Positions 11,036-22,426 of a stretch of DNA of 56,207 nucleotides are shown here, piece after piece. Origin of the DNA: Astrothelium macrocarpum. Its lineage: Eukaryota > Ascomycota > Dothideomycetes > Trypetheliales > Trypetheliaceae. Under the pieces are notes generated by a model. It did not search any database, was not told where the DNA came from, and saw nothing but the letters and a program-made list of their open reading frames with translations. Each line of letters opens with the position of its first letter. The stretch's first letter is position 1. A program made the translations under genes and the position numbers. The stretch is from positions 1-56,207 of the forward strand of contig JAGEMR010000168.1 in NCBI GenBank assembly GCA_021030915.1, written 5' to 3'.

Positions 11036-11622
11036 CTAGCAGTCTTTAAAGCCATCAACTTCCTCGCCATCCCTTACGAACTCTTCAACCCATCCGATTG
11101 TCATCCTAGTACTAGTCAACAAAGCTCCCAAACTAAACAATAAGGACGCAACTCACATGCTCTTTTTCGTGTCGGCGAAATTCTCATGATCACGCATTAA
11201 GTGCTCTTTGTACCAAGGATCTTGCTTCATGCGCTTATAATCTTCGATGTCTTTGAACACGACCTGAGAGAAACAATCGAAGTCGGCAATGTTAGCCATC
11301 TGCGGATCGAAAAGCTGTGCCATAAGCACGCGCGTAGCACTTTGGTTATGAATCTTTTGCTAGATTAGTCCGGGGATTCATGGATCCTTTGGGGTTCTGC
11401 TAGTCATCTCCTCGATCGCAAGCAGCTTACCTGAGTCCATCTTTTGATTCCGTATTTCACCATCAGCCCTTTCGTCATAGGCGCTGAGATGTTGACCATA
11501 TGATTTCGGTAATCTCCCTCACTCATGCCTGGCTTACGATAGCCGCAAATAGTCAGGCAGAGATACTTGTTGTTCATCGAACCGGAGGGCTCAGGCACCT
11601 CAAGTCCATTGGAGGTCGCCAT
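11036..11622 (-). CDS. EthD-domain decarboxylase (atrochrysone carboxylic acid decarboxylase-like)
   Basis: Three exons (11431-11622, 11157-11359, 11036-11105) with consensus splice sites and introns of 71 and 51 bp give a 154-residue EthD/dimeric ferredoxin-like protein. The N-terminal half has LTICGYRKPGMSEGDYRNHM, where the His and Tyr are typical of the family. The second half has ADFDCFSQVVFKDIEDYKRM, the DHENFADT box and MTIGWVEEF near the end. Homologues in the monodictyphenone, geodin and agnestin clusters decarboxylate atrochrysone carboxylic acid to atrochrysone/emodin anthrone. The gene is divergent from the DUF1772 gene with about 410 bp between the start codons, so the two probably share a promoter. 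No disabling mutation is seen. Confidence 0.85.
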
Positions 11623-12030
11623 CTCTCAAGGAATGATTGTATTGCTAAACGATTTAATTTTTTACTTCCGTAATCAATGAAAAGTCCAGCCTTTCTGACG
11701 GTGAAGAGGGAACGGGGAACGGGAAAGCTTCGCGTTGTACTACAGCTCGGATGTTTTTTGTAACGACCAACGGTAGAATCGACCATTATTCCGAGGTACG
11801 GCCAGACATCAGGCGTGATATCAAACGACCCATTTCATGGTCTAAAAGCCTCTACCCGTTCGAAATGTCCTGCCTGAAGTTCAACACAATAGAGGCACCG
11901 ATTATCTACCTTTCTCCACGAAACCACATTGATCCTTCGACGGGAACGACCGATCCGACGAGCTGAGGATCCCAGCGAGCCCAAGCTCATTGCTCTATCT
12001 CGGAACATTCGCAGTGCTACCTCTCACGTA
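11623..12030. promoter_or_regulatory. Bidirectional promoter between decarboxylase and anthrone oxygenase genes
   Basis: This 408-bp gap separates two divergent starts. It contains TCG and CGA half-sites (for example around 11938-11965) but no exact TCG-N5-CGA palindrome. The role is inferred from gene orientation. Confidence 0.5.
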
Positions 12031-12617
12031 ATGGAGAAGCATTCTGACACCGGTGCGCCAGGTATTGGAGCACCGGTCACTGCTTGTTTAACCGGATCAT
12101 TCCTGTCAGGCAAGCGCGCGAGATTCCTTCCGTACAGGTAGAGACGAATCAGCTAACACTGGGATCCAACTCAGGCGCCATGGGTTGCCTATCGACAGTG
12201 GTGGTACCCGTCATGCTCGATACCAACACCGATGCCACACACTTACTCCGTCAGTGGGTCCGACTTTACCACTATGGGCATATTTACATGCCCGCAGTGT
12301 GCGTCGGGACGTGTGGGCTCTACGGGTATATCGCATTGAGTAAGCGCCGGCTGGGGCGTAGGCAATGGCTGAATTACGCGTGGGCGGGCTTGGCGACCTT
12401 CGCGATGGTGCCCTTCACTTGGGTGGTGATGGCTCCGACCAACAACACGCTATTTCACTTGGAGACTCTTGCGAGCGCGGCGACGTCGGTGGCGGACTTG
12501 GAGGTCGTGCAGCAGCTTGTGGTGAGGTGGGGATGGCTGCATATGGCCCGCTCCGCATCCCCTTTGCTGGGCGCCGTCTTGGGGATGATAGGCGTTCTGA
12601 AAGAACTCGGTGTATAG
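12031..12617 (+). CDS. DUF1772 anthrone oxygenase
   Basis: This small membrane protein (173 residues) belongs to the DUF1772 family of anthrone oxygenases (HypC-like), which oxidise emodin anthrone-type intermediates to the anthraquinone. Exons are 12031-12109 and 12175-12617. The intron (12110-12174) starts GCAAGC and ends CAG, a GC-AG intron with a CTAAC branch site at about 12152. This splice restores the family's FLSGAM..LS..VPVLLDT-like N-terminus. Forcing the nearby GT donor (acag|gtagag) breaks the frame. Hydrophobic helices lie around residues 15-40, 55-80, 90-110 and 145-170. The motifs QWVRLYHYGH and WVVMAPTN are typical. The start at 12031 is the in-frame Met nearest the conserved region; an upstream Met at 11929 is possible but adds a charged leader unusual for the family. 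Confidence 0.8.
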
Positions 12618-13488
12618 CGAATGTGCGAATGCGTGAACGGGACGATGTCGTTGAGATTTAGCTTGCGGCACTGGCTTGCGCACAGACAGTTTTTATCCCG
12701 ACTCCACACCTTCAATTGATGTCCGATCGTTAGCGTTGAGGATCGTGAAGATGAAGCCGCTAATGTAAATTTTCATGATTTGAATTTAGCCGAGACTGCC
12801 TAAACATTTTCCTACTTGCTCAAACTCTAATCATCCATTACAAATTGCCCTTTATTTAGCTAGTTGTTTACAACTTCCTTTTAAATCCACTTTTTTGATC
12901 CAATCGAATTAGATATACACGGCCCTCGAGGATGTGCTGATCCCTCGCAAAGTGTTTTTGCTATGCTTGAAGTTCCGAAGGATTGCCACCCCTTCACTCC
13001 TTCACTCCTTCACTACCTCCTCTACTGACTCCTCCGTAGTACTACGGGAATCTGCTTGATAGCTATCGAACACTGCTGCCTATCAGCGCTAATGGTCTTT
13101 CATGCATAATCTTCGCTTCCTCATTCTTACTACCGCACTGGCTAAACGAACACTGCGCTGAGCCATGATGTGCCTCACCAGCTTAGTGCTGATAAGCTGT
13201 GAACTGCTAATCCTATCACTCGGCCATCAAAAATTACTCTGGCAGCGTAGCGAGGTACGTAGGCCTTCGACTTGATGTTGCACTTTCCTTGAACTTGTTG
13301 GACCTCCGTACCAGAGACGTGCGCAAAGACAGCCTGGAATTGTGCGAAGTCGAGCATTGCTCCCTGTCAATGTCACAATCTCTACATCATATTGTGGAAT
13401 AGGTAACAAAGGTTTGTATGAGCATGCATCCTAATCTATAACCTATATCACCACTAAATATATCTACCCTTTTGAGAAATGGTATAAT
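12618..13488. other. Intergenic region between convergent genes, no gene seen
   Basis: This 871-bp gap lies between the convergent anthrone oxygenase and thioesterase genes. It contains a short direct repeat of CCTTCACT at about 12987-13012 and overlapping minus-strand frames at 13175-13409 without recognisable domains. The 3' untranslated regions and terminators of both genes must lie here. Confidence 0.5.
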
Positions 13489-14586
13489 TTATACAGAAAT
13501 ACCTTCCGCCTGAACTTGAAAAACTGTAGAATTCTCCGCCTTCGATGGTCGCCGATTGGCACTATTCTGCGTGGAGGTCTGCTTCACAGCTTCAACGGAA
13601 TACCATTTCTTCTTGCCACCTCTCATCTCGAAGGCTACCTTGCCATCGTTGGCCAGCTTCCGTAGCACTTCGCCAATAAATGGTTCCAATGCGAGAGTCC
13701 TTGTGCTCTCGTCAAGAGACTCGCCATATATCTCGGTTACGAGATCCTTAACGGTAACGCTTTTCTCGCCACGACCACGGATTCGGCCAAGCGCTTGCAT
13801 GATCTGTCTCTCACGCCGCCACTTTTGATTCAATTCTCCTGCAATCTTCCCTGGTAAGTCCGTGATAGTGACACCGTGAGCAGAATAGCCCGTTGCGCAA
13901 TTCTGAGCTCGCATCTTTTGCAGGCTATCCATAAAAGTACTCAGATCTTCTACCGCGCTAGTGCCGTGGCCAAGAACATTGTCGCCCGTGAACATGGCGT
14001 TTTCCTCTTCCAGTATAAAACACATGTGATCTTCCGAATGTCCAGGGACGTGAATTGCGCGGACGGTTGCGCCATCGATCTGGAATATCTGCCCGTCATG
14101 TATATTTTGCTGGCCTTTTTCCGGATCATTCTTGTATATGGAATCCTCTAGATGTGGATAAAGGCGTAGAAGATCAGGCACACCACCAGTATGATCGCCA
14201 TGCCAATGGGTTAGAAGAACGTGGGACAGCTTGATATCCATGGATTCGAGAGTGGATGCTATGAGTTCTGCCCATTCAGGTTCGCCGCCTGAGGTGTCGA
14301 CAATAAGTCGGTCATGGCCAGTGCCGATGATATAAGTATTAGTCCCTTGAAACGTGAACTTTGTAGAAATGTCAGTGACTAAAAATTGACTGAGGCATAA
14401 CATGGAACACGGTCACATATTTACCTTTCCTGGGTTCTGCCCTAGGACTCGGAGAACCCTGGGGCTGAGCTGTTCAACATTCGCTAAGACGGGCAGATTT
14501 GCTGTTTGGCCTTGAAGGTATTCGTCGAAAGCACAAATGTTCAACGATTTATTGATCTGTCGATAGCCGCCTTTGTCGTCTTCCAT
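13489..14586 (-). CDS. Metallo-beta-lactamase-fold atrochrysone carboxyl-ACP thioesterase
   Basis: Exon 1 (14425-14586) and exon 2 (13489-14358), joined across a 66-bp GT-AG intron, encode 343 residues. The join restores the family block NPGK|FTFQGTNTY. The di-metal signature THWHGDHTGG is at about residues 104-113, followed by the VPGHSEDHMC and MFTGDNVLGHGT boxes that supply further metal ligands. A winged-helix-like C-terminal part follows, as in AptB/ACTE, MdpF and GedB. These proteins act in trans to hydrolyse the product from thioesterase-less polyketide synthases. The gene is divergent from the synthase, sharing a 627-bp promoter. I chose the Met at 14586; an in-frame upstream Met at 14640 would add 18 residues. 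All metal ligands seen are intact. Confidence 0.92.
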
Positions 14587-15213
14587 GTTGGATTCGTAAT
14601 AATATCTTATTGCAATGAACAGGTGAAGCGAAAATGACAATTAGCTCAGGGTTGATGTCTTGCCATATTAGTTACATGTGTGCGCATGGGTTTTATAGAG
14701 ACACTGCTCAGGCTCATTTTCAGCTCTTTGACAATCATTTACCAAAAAGGTATAATGCACGACAGTAATCAAGATAAGTCAGTCATGGGTGCCTCGGTAG
14801 TTTAACCACTGCAAGGGACGTCCTTAGGGCTCGGAGTCCGATAATGTCTCACGGGTTGTGGTGTTTCGGATTGTGCGCTTATTGAAAGCGCCGTGATCAA
14901 ACTCCACGGGGCAGTTCAGCCGCAAGCCATGCTGATCAACAAGGCCGCCCGTAAGTGATCAGCCGTGGAGATAGGGATATATAACAGGTTCGCGTGATGA
15001 CATAATCATCAAAGTGCAAACAAGGTTCCGAAAGGCATTTGGTAGATATGTTTTGACTGCGCTCCAGAAGGAAGTCTGCTGTTCTACTGTCTCTTAAGCA
15101 GCATAAGCTTGATTGTAGAAGTTTTCTCTTTTGCATTGAGTTGGCCAGAAAAAGTCTCTCATGCGTATTTTCTTTATTGTCGTTACCTTATCCACGGCTA
15201 GATTTCCACACCC
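14587..15213. promoter_or_regulatory. Bidirectional promoter of thioesterase and polyketide synthase genes
   Basis: This 627-bp gap lies between divergent starts and carries a perfect AflR-type palindrome at 14831-14841. The co-orientation of release enzyme and synthase around a single regulated promoter is usual in this class of cluster. Confidence 0.65.
14831..14841. promoter_or_regulatory. AflR-type binding site (TCG-N5-CGA palindrome)
   Basis: TCGGAGTCCGA satisfies the AflR consensus TCGSWNNSCGR at every position. It lies 245 bp upstream of the thioesterase start and 373 bp upstream of the synthase start. It is the only full match I found near the core genes, and it sits where a cluster regulator would act. 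Binding by the local AflR-like protein is inferred, and that protein's zinc cluster looks damaged. Confidence 0.6.
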
Positions 15214-18200
15214 ATGCCCATCGATACTCCTACCACAAGTTCAGACTCCGAAGGAGATTCGAGCATCATGAAGCTCATCTATTTCAGCAATGAGTTTCCA
15301 AGGGATGACCTGCAAGATGTCTTCCGCCGCCTGCACAACCATAGCAAGGACAAGCACCACCCGTTTTTGGCTAGGCTCATCAATGAGACTACGTTGGCGA
15401 TCAAGGATGAAGTTCGTCGACTACCGACGGAGCTTAAGCAATTGATCCCACCATTCGAGACTGTTTTGAGCTGGGCAGAAAACATTGAGCTTCGGGAAGG
15501 TCTGACCTGCGGAGCAGTAGACGGTGTCCTGCTCATTGTTGCTCAACTGGCGACCTACATAGGGTGATTATTTCCATGCGATATGAGTACAAGCGGTTCG
15601 AGACTTACCAATACTACTAGATATGTCGAGAACCATCCTGGACAGCTAGACGACTCAGCAAATACATGCCTTGCAGGCCTAGGTATTGGCCTGCTAGCAT
15701 CGATTGCTGTCTCATTGTCATCGACGCCAGCTCAATTGGCATTGGCCGGTGCGGATGCTGCCCGGCTGGCCTTCCGCATGGGAATACATGTCCAAGGCGT
15801 TTCAGAAAATTTAGAGGCCCGCGACCTGTCCGAATCTCCAGATACATGGGCTTATGTGGTTCACAATGTCGATCCAGTTGTTGCCCAGAAGGAGCTTAAG
15901 GCCATGCACTCTCGAGAGCAGACACCTGATACAGGAAAAATCTTCATAAGTGCCATCAGTCGGACTTCAGCTACATTAAGCGGCCCGCCATCAAGGCTCA
16001 AGGCGATGTTCAAAAAGTCGGAGTTCTTCCGCACCTCCAAATTCATTGCTTTGCCCGTCTATGGTGGCCTCTGCCACGCTCCTCATATCTACGGTGCGCA
16101 AGACGTCCGGAAGATTGTTCATGGCAGCACATTGGACGCGTTTAGTCTGAAAATTTCGCCAGTGATGCCAGTATATTCGACCAGTACCGGCCTGCCTTAC
16201 CCAGCAAAAAATGCAGCAGAGCTCTTTGAAGGTGTCGTCTCAGAACTTCTTACTCATGCAATCTGTTGGGACTATGTCATTAATGGGTTGGTCAACCGAG
16301 TAAAGCGGACTGAAGCCTCCAAAGCGACGCTTTATTGCTTTGGGAACTCTATTCCTCTTAACGACCTCAACAGCGCCTTGAAGAGCAATGTGTCGGACAT
16401 CGAGGTCTCCATTGAGAATCTCATGCCTTGGATCTCTCAAGTCACACCCAGAGACACGACGCCCCGTAATACGGCGCAGTCCAAGCTCGCAATTGTTGGC
16501 ATGTCCTGTAGACTTCCAGGAGGTGCAACAAACACAGAAAAGTTCTGGGAGCTTCTGGAGCAGGGACTCGATGTTTCGCGGCAAATTCCAGTCGACCGCT
16601 TCGACGTTGAGACCCACTATGATCCAACGGGCAAGCAACTCAACAAGAGTATGACGCAGTATGGCTGCTTCATTGATGAGCCCGGATTGTTTGATGCGCC
16701 ATTCTTTAACATGTCTCCACGTGAATCCCAAGTCGTTGATCCACAAATGCGTCTGGCTCTTGTTACCGCCTACGAAGCGCTGGAACGTTCTGGATATGTA
16801 GGTAACCGAACAGCCGCTACCCAGTTGCAACGGATCGGTACGTTCTACGGACAAGCTGCCGACGACTACCGAGAGGTCAACCAAGGACAGGAGGTTAGCA
16901 CCTATTATATTCCTGGAGGTTGCAGGGCGTTCGGTCCTGGTCGCATCAACTATTTCTTCAAATTTGCAGGCCCGAGCTATAGCATTGACACCGCATGCTC
17001 TTCCGGTCTTGCAGCTATTGAGGTACGGACCCGTTGATGTGGTCTTCGTGGACTAGAGCTTACTGACACATTGTTGTAGGTTGCTTGTCAGGCTCTTTGG
17101 AGCGGTGAGGTCGACACTGCGGTCGCTGGTGGTGTCAATGTTTTGACCAATCCAGACGGATTCTCAGGCCTATGCAATGGCCACTTCCTTACGAAAGGAC
17201 ATAATGCATGCAAAACCTGGGATGCCACCGCTGATGGGTATTGCCGTGCAGACGGAATTGGGTCTTTGGTTATGAAGAGGCTTGAAGATGCCGAAGCGGA
17301 TAATGATAACATCCTAGGAGTAGTCCTGGGCGCCGGGACTAATCATTCCGCAGAAGCAGTTTCTATAACTCACCCTCATGCCGGCCATCAAGCCTATCTA
17401 TCTCGCCAAGTGCTACGTCAGGCTGGCGTAGATCCACTGGATGTCTCTTACGTTGAGCTGCATGGAACAGGCACGCAAGCCGGCGACCACGAGGAGATGC
17501 AAGGCATCATGAACGTCTATGCTCCGATCACAAAACGCCGCAGTAAAGACCGGCCATTACATATTGGCGCCGTAAAGGCTAATGTCGGTCATGGAGAATC
17601 CGTTGCGGGCACTACGGCTCTCATAAAGGTGCTCCTTATGCTTCAGAAGAATGCCATTCCACGACACATCGGGATAAAAACGGAAATCAATCCTAGATTC
17701 CCGCGAGACTTTGACAAGCGTAATCTCCACATCCCATTCCAACATACGCCTTGGCCACGGGTGAATGGAAAGAAGCGACTTGTGGCAGTCAACAATTTTG
17801 GCGCTGCTGGCGGAAATACAACAATGGTCCTGGAAGATGCACCGATTCGTGACATCACAGAAACCGATCCACGCCAAACTCATATCGTCGCTGTTTCGGC
17901 CAAAACGAAGGGATCTTTGGCAGGAAATATTGAACGCTTGGTTGATTATCTTGATGCACATCCAGATACTGAACTCGCTGATCTTTCGTATACAACAACT
18001 GCACGTCGTTACCACCACAGCTATCGTGTCGCTATTTCCACGTCTGATGTCGCCAATTTGAAGAAGCAGCTAAACACTCGCTTGTCGAAGATCGATTCAA
18101 TCAAGCCTGTTGGAAAGTCCGGCCCTCCTCCTGTCGCTTTCACGTTCACTGGTCAGGGCGCTTCTTATCAGTCGATGAGCCTAGAATTGTACCGCGATGC

Positions 18201-20779
18201 GTCCACGTTCCGCGAGCATGTCCAGCATTTGGACTCACTCGCTCAAGGCCAAGGTTTCCCATCTTTTATTCCAGCTCTCGACGGCTCGCACTCAAAAGAC
18301 CACGCTCACTCTCCAGTCGTCACTCAACTGGCCTTGGTCTGTACCGAAATTGCATTGGCGAAATACTGGTCTTCGCTTGGAGTCAAGCCAGACGTTGTCA
18401 TGGGCCATAGCTTGGGCGAGTATGCCGCGATGCATGTAGCTGGGGTAGTCACAGCCAGCGACACCATCTTCATGGTGGGACGTCGAGCCCGGATGCTAGA
18501 AGAGAAGTGCAAAATTGGTAGTCATACTATGATGGCCGTGCGTGCCTCACTTTCACAAATCGCCGAGAGTTCAGAAAACAAACCCTACACGATTGCTTGC
18601 GTCAATGGCCCTTCCGATACAGTGATCAGTGGTACCCAGAAAGAGATAGACGAGGTCGCCATACCACTGGAGGTTGCCGGCTACCGCTGCATCAAGCTGG
18701 ACGTCGCTTTTGCTTTCCACTCGGAACAGACGGATCCAATCTTGGACGACTTTGAAGCTGTTGCGAAGAACGGTGTTCTGTTCCAAGAGCCGAAATTGCC
18801 AGTCATTTCACCACTACTCGGGAAAGTCATTTTTGATGACAAAACCCTGAACGCAAACTACGTTCGTCGGGCGACTAGAGAGCCAGTCGACTTCTTGTCT
18901 GCTTTGAAGAACGCACAGGACATTGCTACCATTAGCGATGAAACTGTCTGGATTGAGATCGGCCCGCATCCGGTCTGTACTGGCTTCGTTAAGTCAACGA
19001 TGCCGTCCACGGAGCTCGCAATACCATCATTTCGCCGTAGCGATGACAATTGGAAGACATTGGCTGAGAGTATGGCTGCTCTGCATCTTACTGGCATCGA
19101 AGTTAGCTGGAACGAGTTCCATTGCCCATTCGAGACCAGGCTCCGTCTTCTGGATTTGCCGACGTACGCTTGGAACGAGAAGAATTACTGGTTACAGTAT
19201 AAAGGGGACTGGTGCTTGACTAAAGGCAACACCTTCTATCAGGCCGAGCTAGAGGCTGCCATGGCCAAAGCATCAGCGAAGACACTGCCGGCCGGCGGTA
19301 TTCAGACATCCTTGGTCCAGCGCATAATCGAAGAGGTGATCAATGGATCCGCCGGTACTGTGGCCATGGAGTCCGATCTTATGCAGCCAGACTTTCGTAC
19401 TGCTGCTTATGGACACAGCATGAACAGTTGCGGTGTCGTCACATCGGTAAGTTATTGCATTGCAAATTAGGTTTGTCACATCATGCTTACCACTTGCATA
19501 GTCCATTCACGCCGACATTGCTTATACCCTCGGTGGCTATCTGTATCGCAAGTTCTATCCCAAATCGAAAGATGTTAACATGGATGTCGCCAATCTTGTC
19601 GTTACGAAGGGTCTCATTGCTCAGAGTGACAACAAAACGCCTCAATTGATCCGGGTGACGGCCACTACAGCCAATATCCAGTCTGGCGTGGTTGACTTGA
19701 CGTGGCAGAATGTAGATAATGACGGCAATGCTCATGAGCCTTTTGCTACCGCTAACATCGTTTATGGCAGTGCATCCGACTGGCTCTCTTCTTGGAGTCC
19801 CGTTGCCCATCTTGTCCACGGGCGGATCGAGACACTCGAACGCTTGGCTGCAGAAGGTAAAGCCAACCGCTTCTCACGAAACATGGCGTATACCTACTGG
19901 GCCAGCACCTTGGTCGATTACGCCGACAAGTATCGCGGCATGCAATCCGTAGTGATGCACGAGTTGGAGGGGTTCGCGGACATCCAGCTAACCACGAAGG
20001 AGAGCGGCGTCTGGACCGTCCCGCCACACTTTATCGACAGCGTCGCACACTTGGCAGGCTTTATCATGAACTGTTCCGATGCCATTGATGTAGCAAAGAA
20101 TTATTGCGTCACTCCTGGTTGGAATTCGATGCGCTTCGCGAAACCTTTGGTCCCCGGGGCCAAGTATCGTTCGTACGTCAAAATGATACCAACGGTAGAG
20201 GATCCAACGATCTACTTTGGTGATGTGTACATCATGCAAGACAGCGCCATCATGGGTATGGTCAATGGAATCCAGTTCCGCCGCTACCCACGCATCCTCC
20301 TCAGCCGCTTCTTTTCACCGCCGGACAAGATGGCTGCCATGGAGGGCAAGTCGCAGGCTGCTGCTCCTCAAGCCAAAACCCCAGCACCAGCAGCATCGAA
20401 AGTTGTTGCACCAGAACCGAAACCAACGCCTTCTCGTCACGATTCCGGCCCTGGTGGGGAAGACTCGCAGAGCAAGGTCGAGCCTACCAAACTTCCGGAC
20501 GCCACACCTGCCCCACCGAAAGATGTCGAGGCTGCAGCTGCTGCCTCTGACAGCATCGCTGGGAAGGCTCTGGCGCTCATTGCCAATGAGGCAGCACTGG
20601 ATATCTCTGACCTACAGGATGATGTCAATTTTGCCAACTTGGGTATTGATAGCCTCATGTCACTAGTCATTGCTGAAAAGTTTAGAACACAACTAGATGT
20701 CAAGGTCGGTGGCAGTCTCTTCTTGGATTACCCTACAATTGGTGATTTGACAAAATGGCTGGATGAGTATTATAGCTAG
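15214..20779 (+). CDS. Non-reducing polyketide synthase, atrochrysone carboxylic acid synthase type (SAT-KS-AT-PT-ACP)
   Basis: Four exons (15214-15563, 15621-17022, 17080-19446, 19502-20779) separated by 55-57-bp introns give 1798 residues, the normal size for this clade (AptA/ACAS/MdpG/GedC). Order: starter-unit ACP transacylase (1-390), ketosynthase (403-830, nucleophile Cys576 in DTACSSG, HGTGT and NVGHGE intact), malonyl transferase (930-1240, Ser1028 in GHSLG), product template (1310-1650, His1363 in YGHSMN), an Ala/Pro-rich linker and one ACP (Ser1757 in GIDSL). There is no thioesterase, matching the separate metallo-beta-lactamase protein. At the usual SAT elbow GXCXG the protein reads GLGIG (Gly138), so the SAT may be non-catalytic, as in other acetate-primed members. 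It is expected to build an octaketide folded to an atrochrysone skeleton. All catalytic residues of KS, AT, PT and ACP are present, so this gene appears functional. Confidence 0.96.
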
Positions 20780-22426
20780 ATCAGGGGAAATGGACAAGTA
20801 AGAAGGGACGACTAGGTGTTGTCTTTATTCGGTGGGTTGGAGAGAGATTGGAAGAGCAGCTTGCTGCGGTGTCTAGAAAGATGCTTGAAAGGTGTTCGAT
20901 GGTGTAGCTTTTGCAAAGTGAGACTTGCCCGGTAGAGCTTCTACTTATACAAGCGATTTGCAAGCACACATCGACACGTGATGAAGGCATAAGGACTTGT
21001 TCGGGAGTTCGCGAAAATCATGTATTTCCGTTAAAGAGATAGATTCGACGGATATTAATCAAAGTCCTAACATGGTCAGCAAAGCTGTTTCTTATTCGAC
21101 TAGTGAGTATACATGGGTCCCAAATAACTTACCTGTACACGACGTCTCAGCCCGTATCAAGGCGACAGACATATTCCGAGTCACGTACAACATCTCATCA
21201 TTTCAATGTCTTTGAGCGTCAAGGTATTCAGTAAGTCATTGCTGTCGGAAATCAGGTAAAAGTGGTGTGGTAGATGGAGCAGCAAAGCCGAAGTTGAGCC
21301 GGTGAGTTGAAATTACAAGGGTGCGCCACCTCCTGCACGAACTCGTCTCTTGCACGCTCCACCTCTTCTCAACACCGTAGAGTCAATACCAAATATCTCA
21401 ACCAGCTATGATCCTTACACCTATATAACTTTGTGGAAAGGTGGTATCATCTTCAGTACATTATCGAGCGCTATGATCCGACCAAAAAGATCGGCTTCGC
21501 TCCAGGATCAGCAGAATGCTACGACACGAAACAGTGGCTTTTCTGCCCAGACAACGGGACATTGCCCTTATTTTAGATAGACTGCTTGCTTCAAGGAGCT
21601 CCATCCTGAACGAGTGCCTTCAGCTGTCGAACGACATGTCAAGGAAATCAACTGTGTCTTGGATGCTGTGGATGGCCATCTTTCTCGGCAAAAAATAATC
21701 TATCCTGTCACTGACAGGCCTCGGCTCGTTGGGAACATTTTCTCCTATGCGAATCTTGTATAGGTACCTTGAAAGATTGATATCACCAAATTTATTAGGA
21801 AATGTGAGTACGGTCTGGAGCAGTATCCATACACAAAGGAGTGATTTAGTAAGATGACCGTACGCAAATCGATCAAAACATTACTTGCAAGGAGCTAAGG
21901 CCCTGAACTTAATTTCTGAGAGTAAGTGCAAGTAATAGCTCATAACAGAATTTTCAAAGAATCAGGTTCCGGCTTCAGCACGGACAAAACCAAAGTATAA
22001 AACCTGAAATCCGCACACAAATTCTCCGCCAAGATTCAGAGCTTGTGATACGTCGAACTTAGCTTTTATTGCTTCTGCTTTGATTTTGACTTTGACAACT
22101 CGAGTGAATTAAAACAGTGATTCCTCGAGCCGAAACGGGTACCTAATTACCTACGAACAGCGAGATGGGAGTAACGAGATATGAAATTATCTACGAGCTA
22201 GCTATGGAAATTGTAAGAAACGGTGCGGCTGATCAAGGTATAGGGTTCATTATGTACAGAATTCTTGTTGAAACTTGGACAGAGTACCTTGTAAAGGATA
22301 GAACAGAAAATAACCAAGACGTGTGCAATTCAGATACGAACTTTGAACAGAGAAACAAAACGATCAAGCAGCCACAATTATCACGTTCAACAATGCGCCA
22401 TATGTTTTCATGTATCACACGTCACT
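20780..22426. other. Intergenic region containing a GST pseudogene
   Basis: This 1.65-kb stretch follows the synthase. It contains the glutathione S-transferase relic described separately (21365-21760). I see no intact frame with a recognisable domain in the remainder (20780-21364 and 21761-22426). Confidence 0.5.
21365..21760 (+). pseudogene. Broken glutathione S-transferase (URE2/MdpJ-like)
   Basis: Stitched across frames, the region reads like a URE2-type GST. A thioredoxin-fold segment (DPYTYITLWKGGII, near 21407-21450) precedes RYDPTKKIGFAPGSAE and KQWLF in another frame (about 21468-21545). A third frame gives QTTGHCPYF, TACFKELHPERVPSAVERH and KEINCVLDAVDGHL (21548-21690). At least two frame changes and one in-frame TAG (21578-21580, where relatives have Gln, so C-to-T) disrupt it. 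WESGAI of the family reads WKGGII. The N-terminal glutathione-binding region and the C-terminal end are not recognisable. A GST is a regular member of related clusters (mdpJ, gedE), so this is probably the decayed cluster copy. Reading by eye leaves its exact limits uncertain. Confidence 0.75.
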
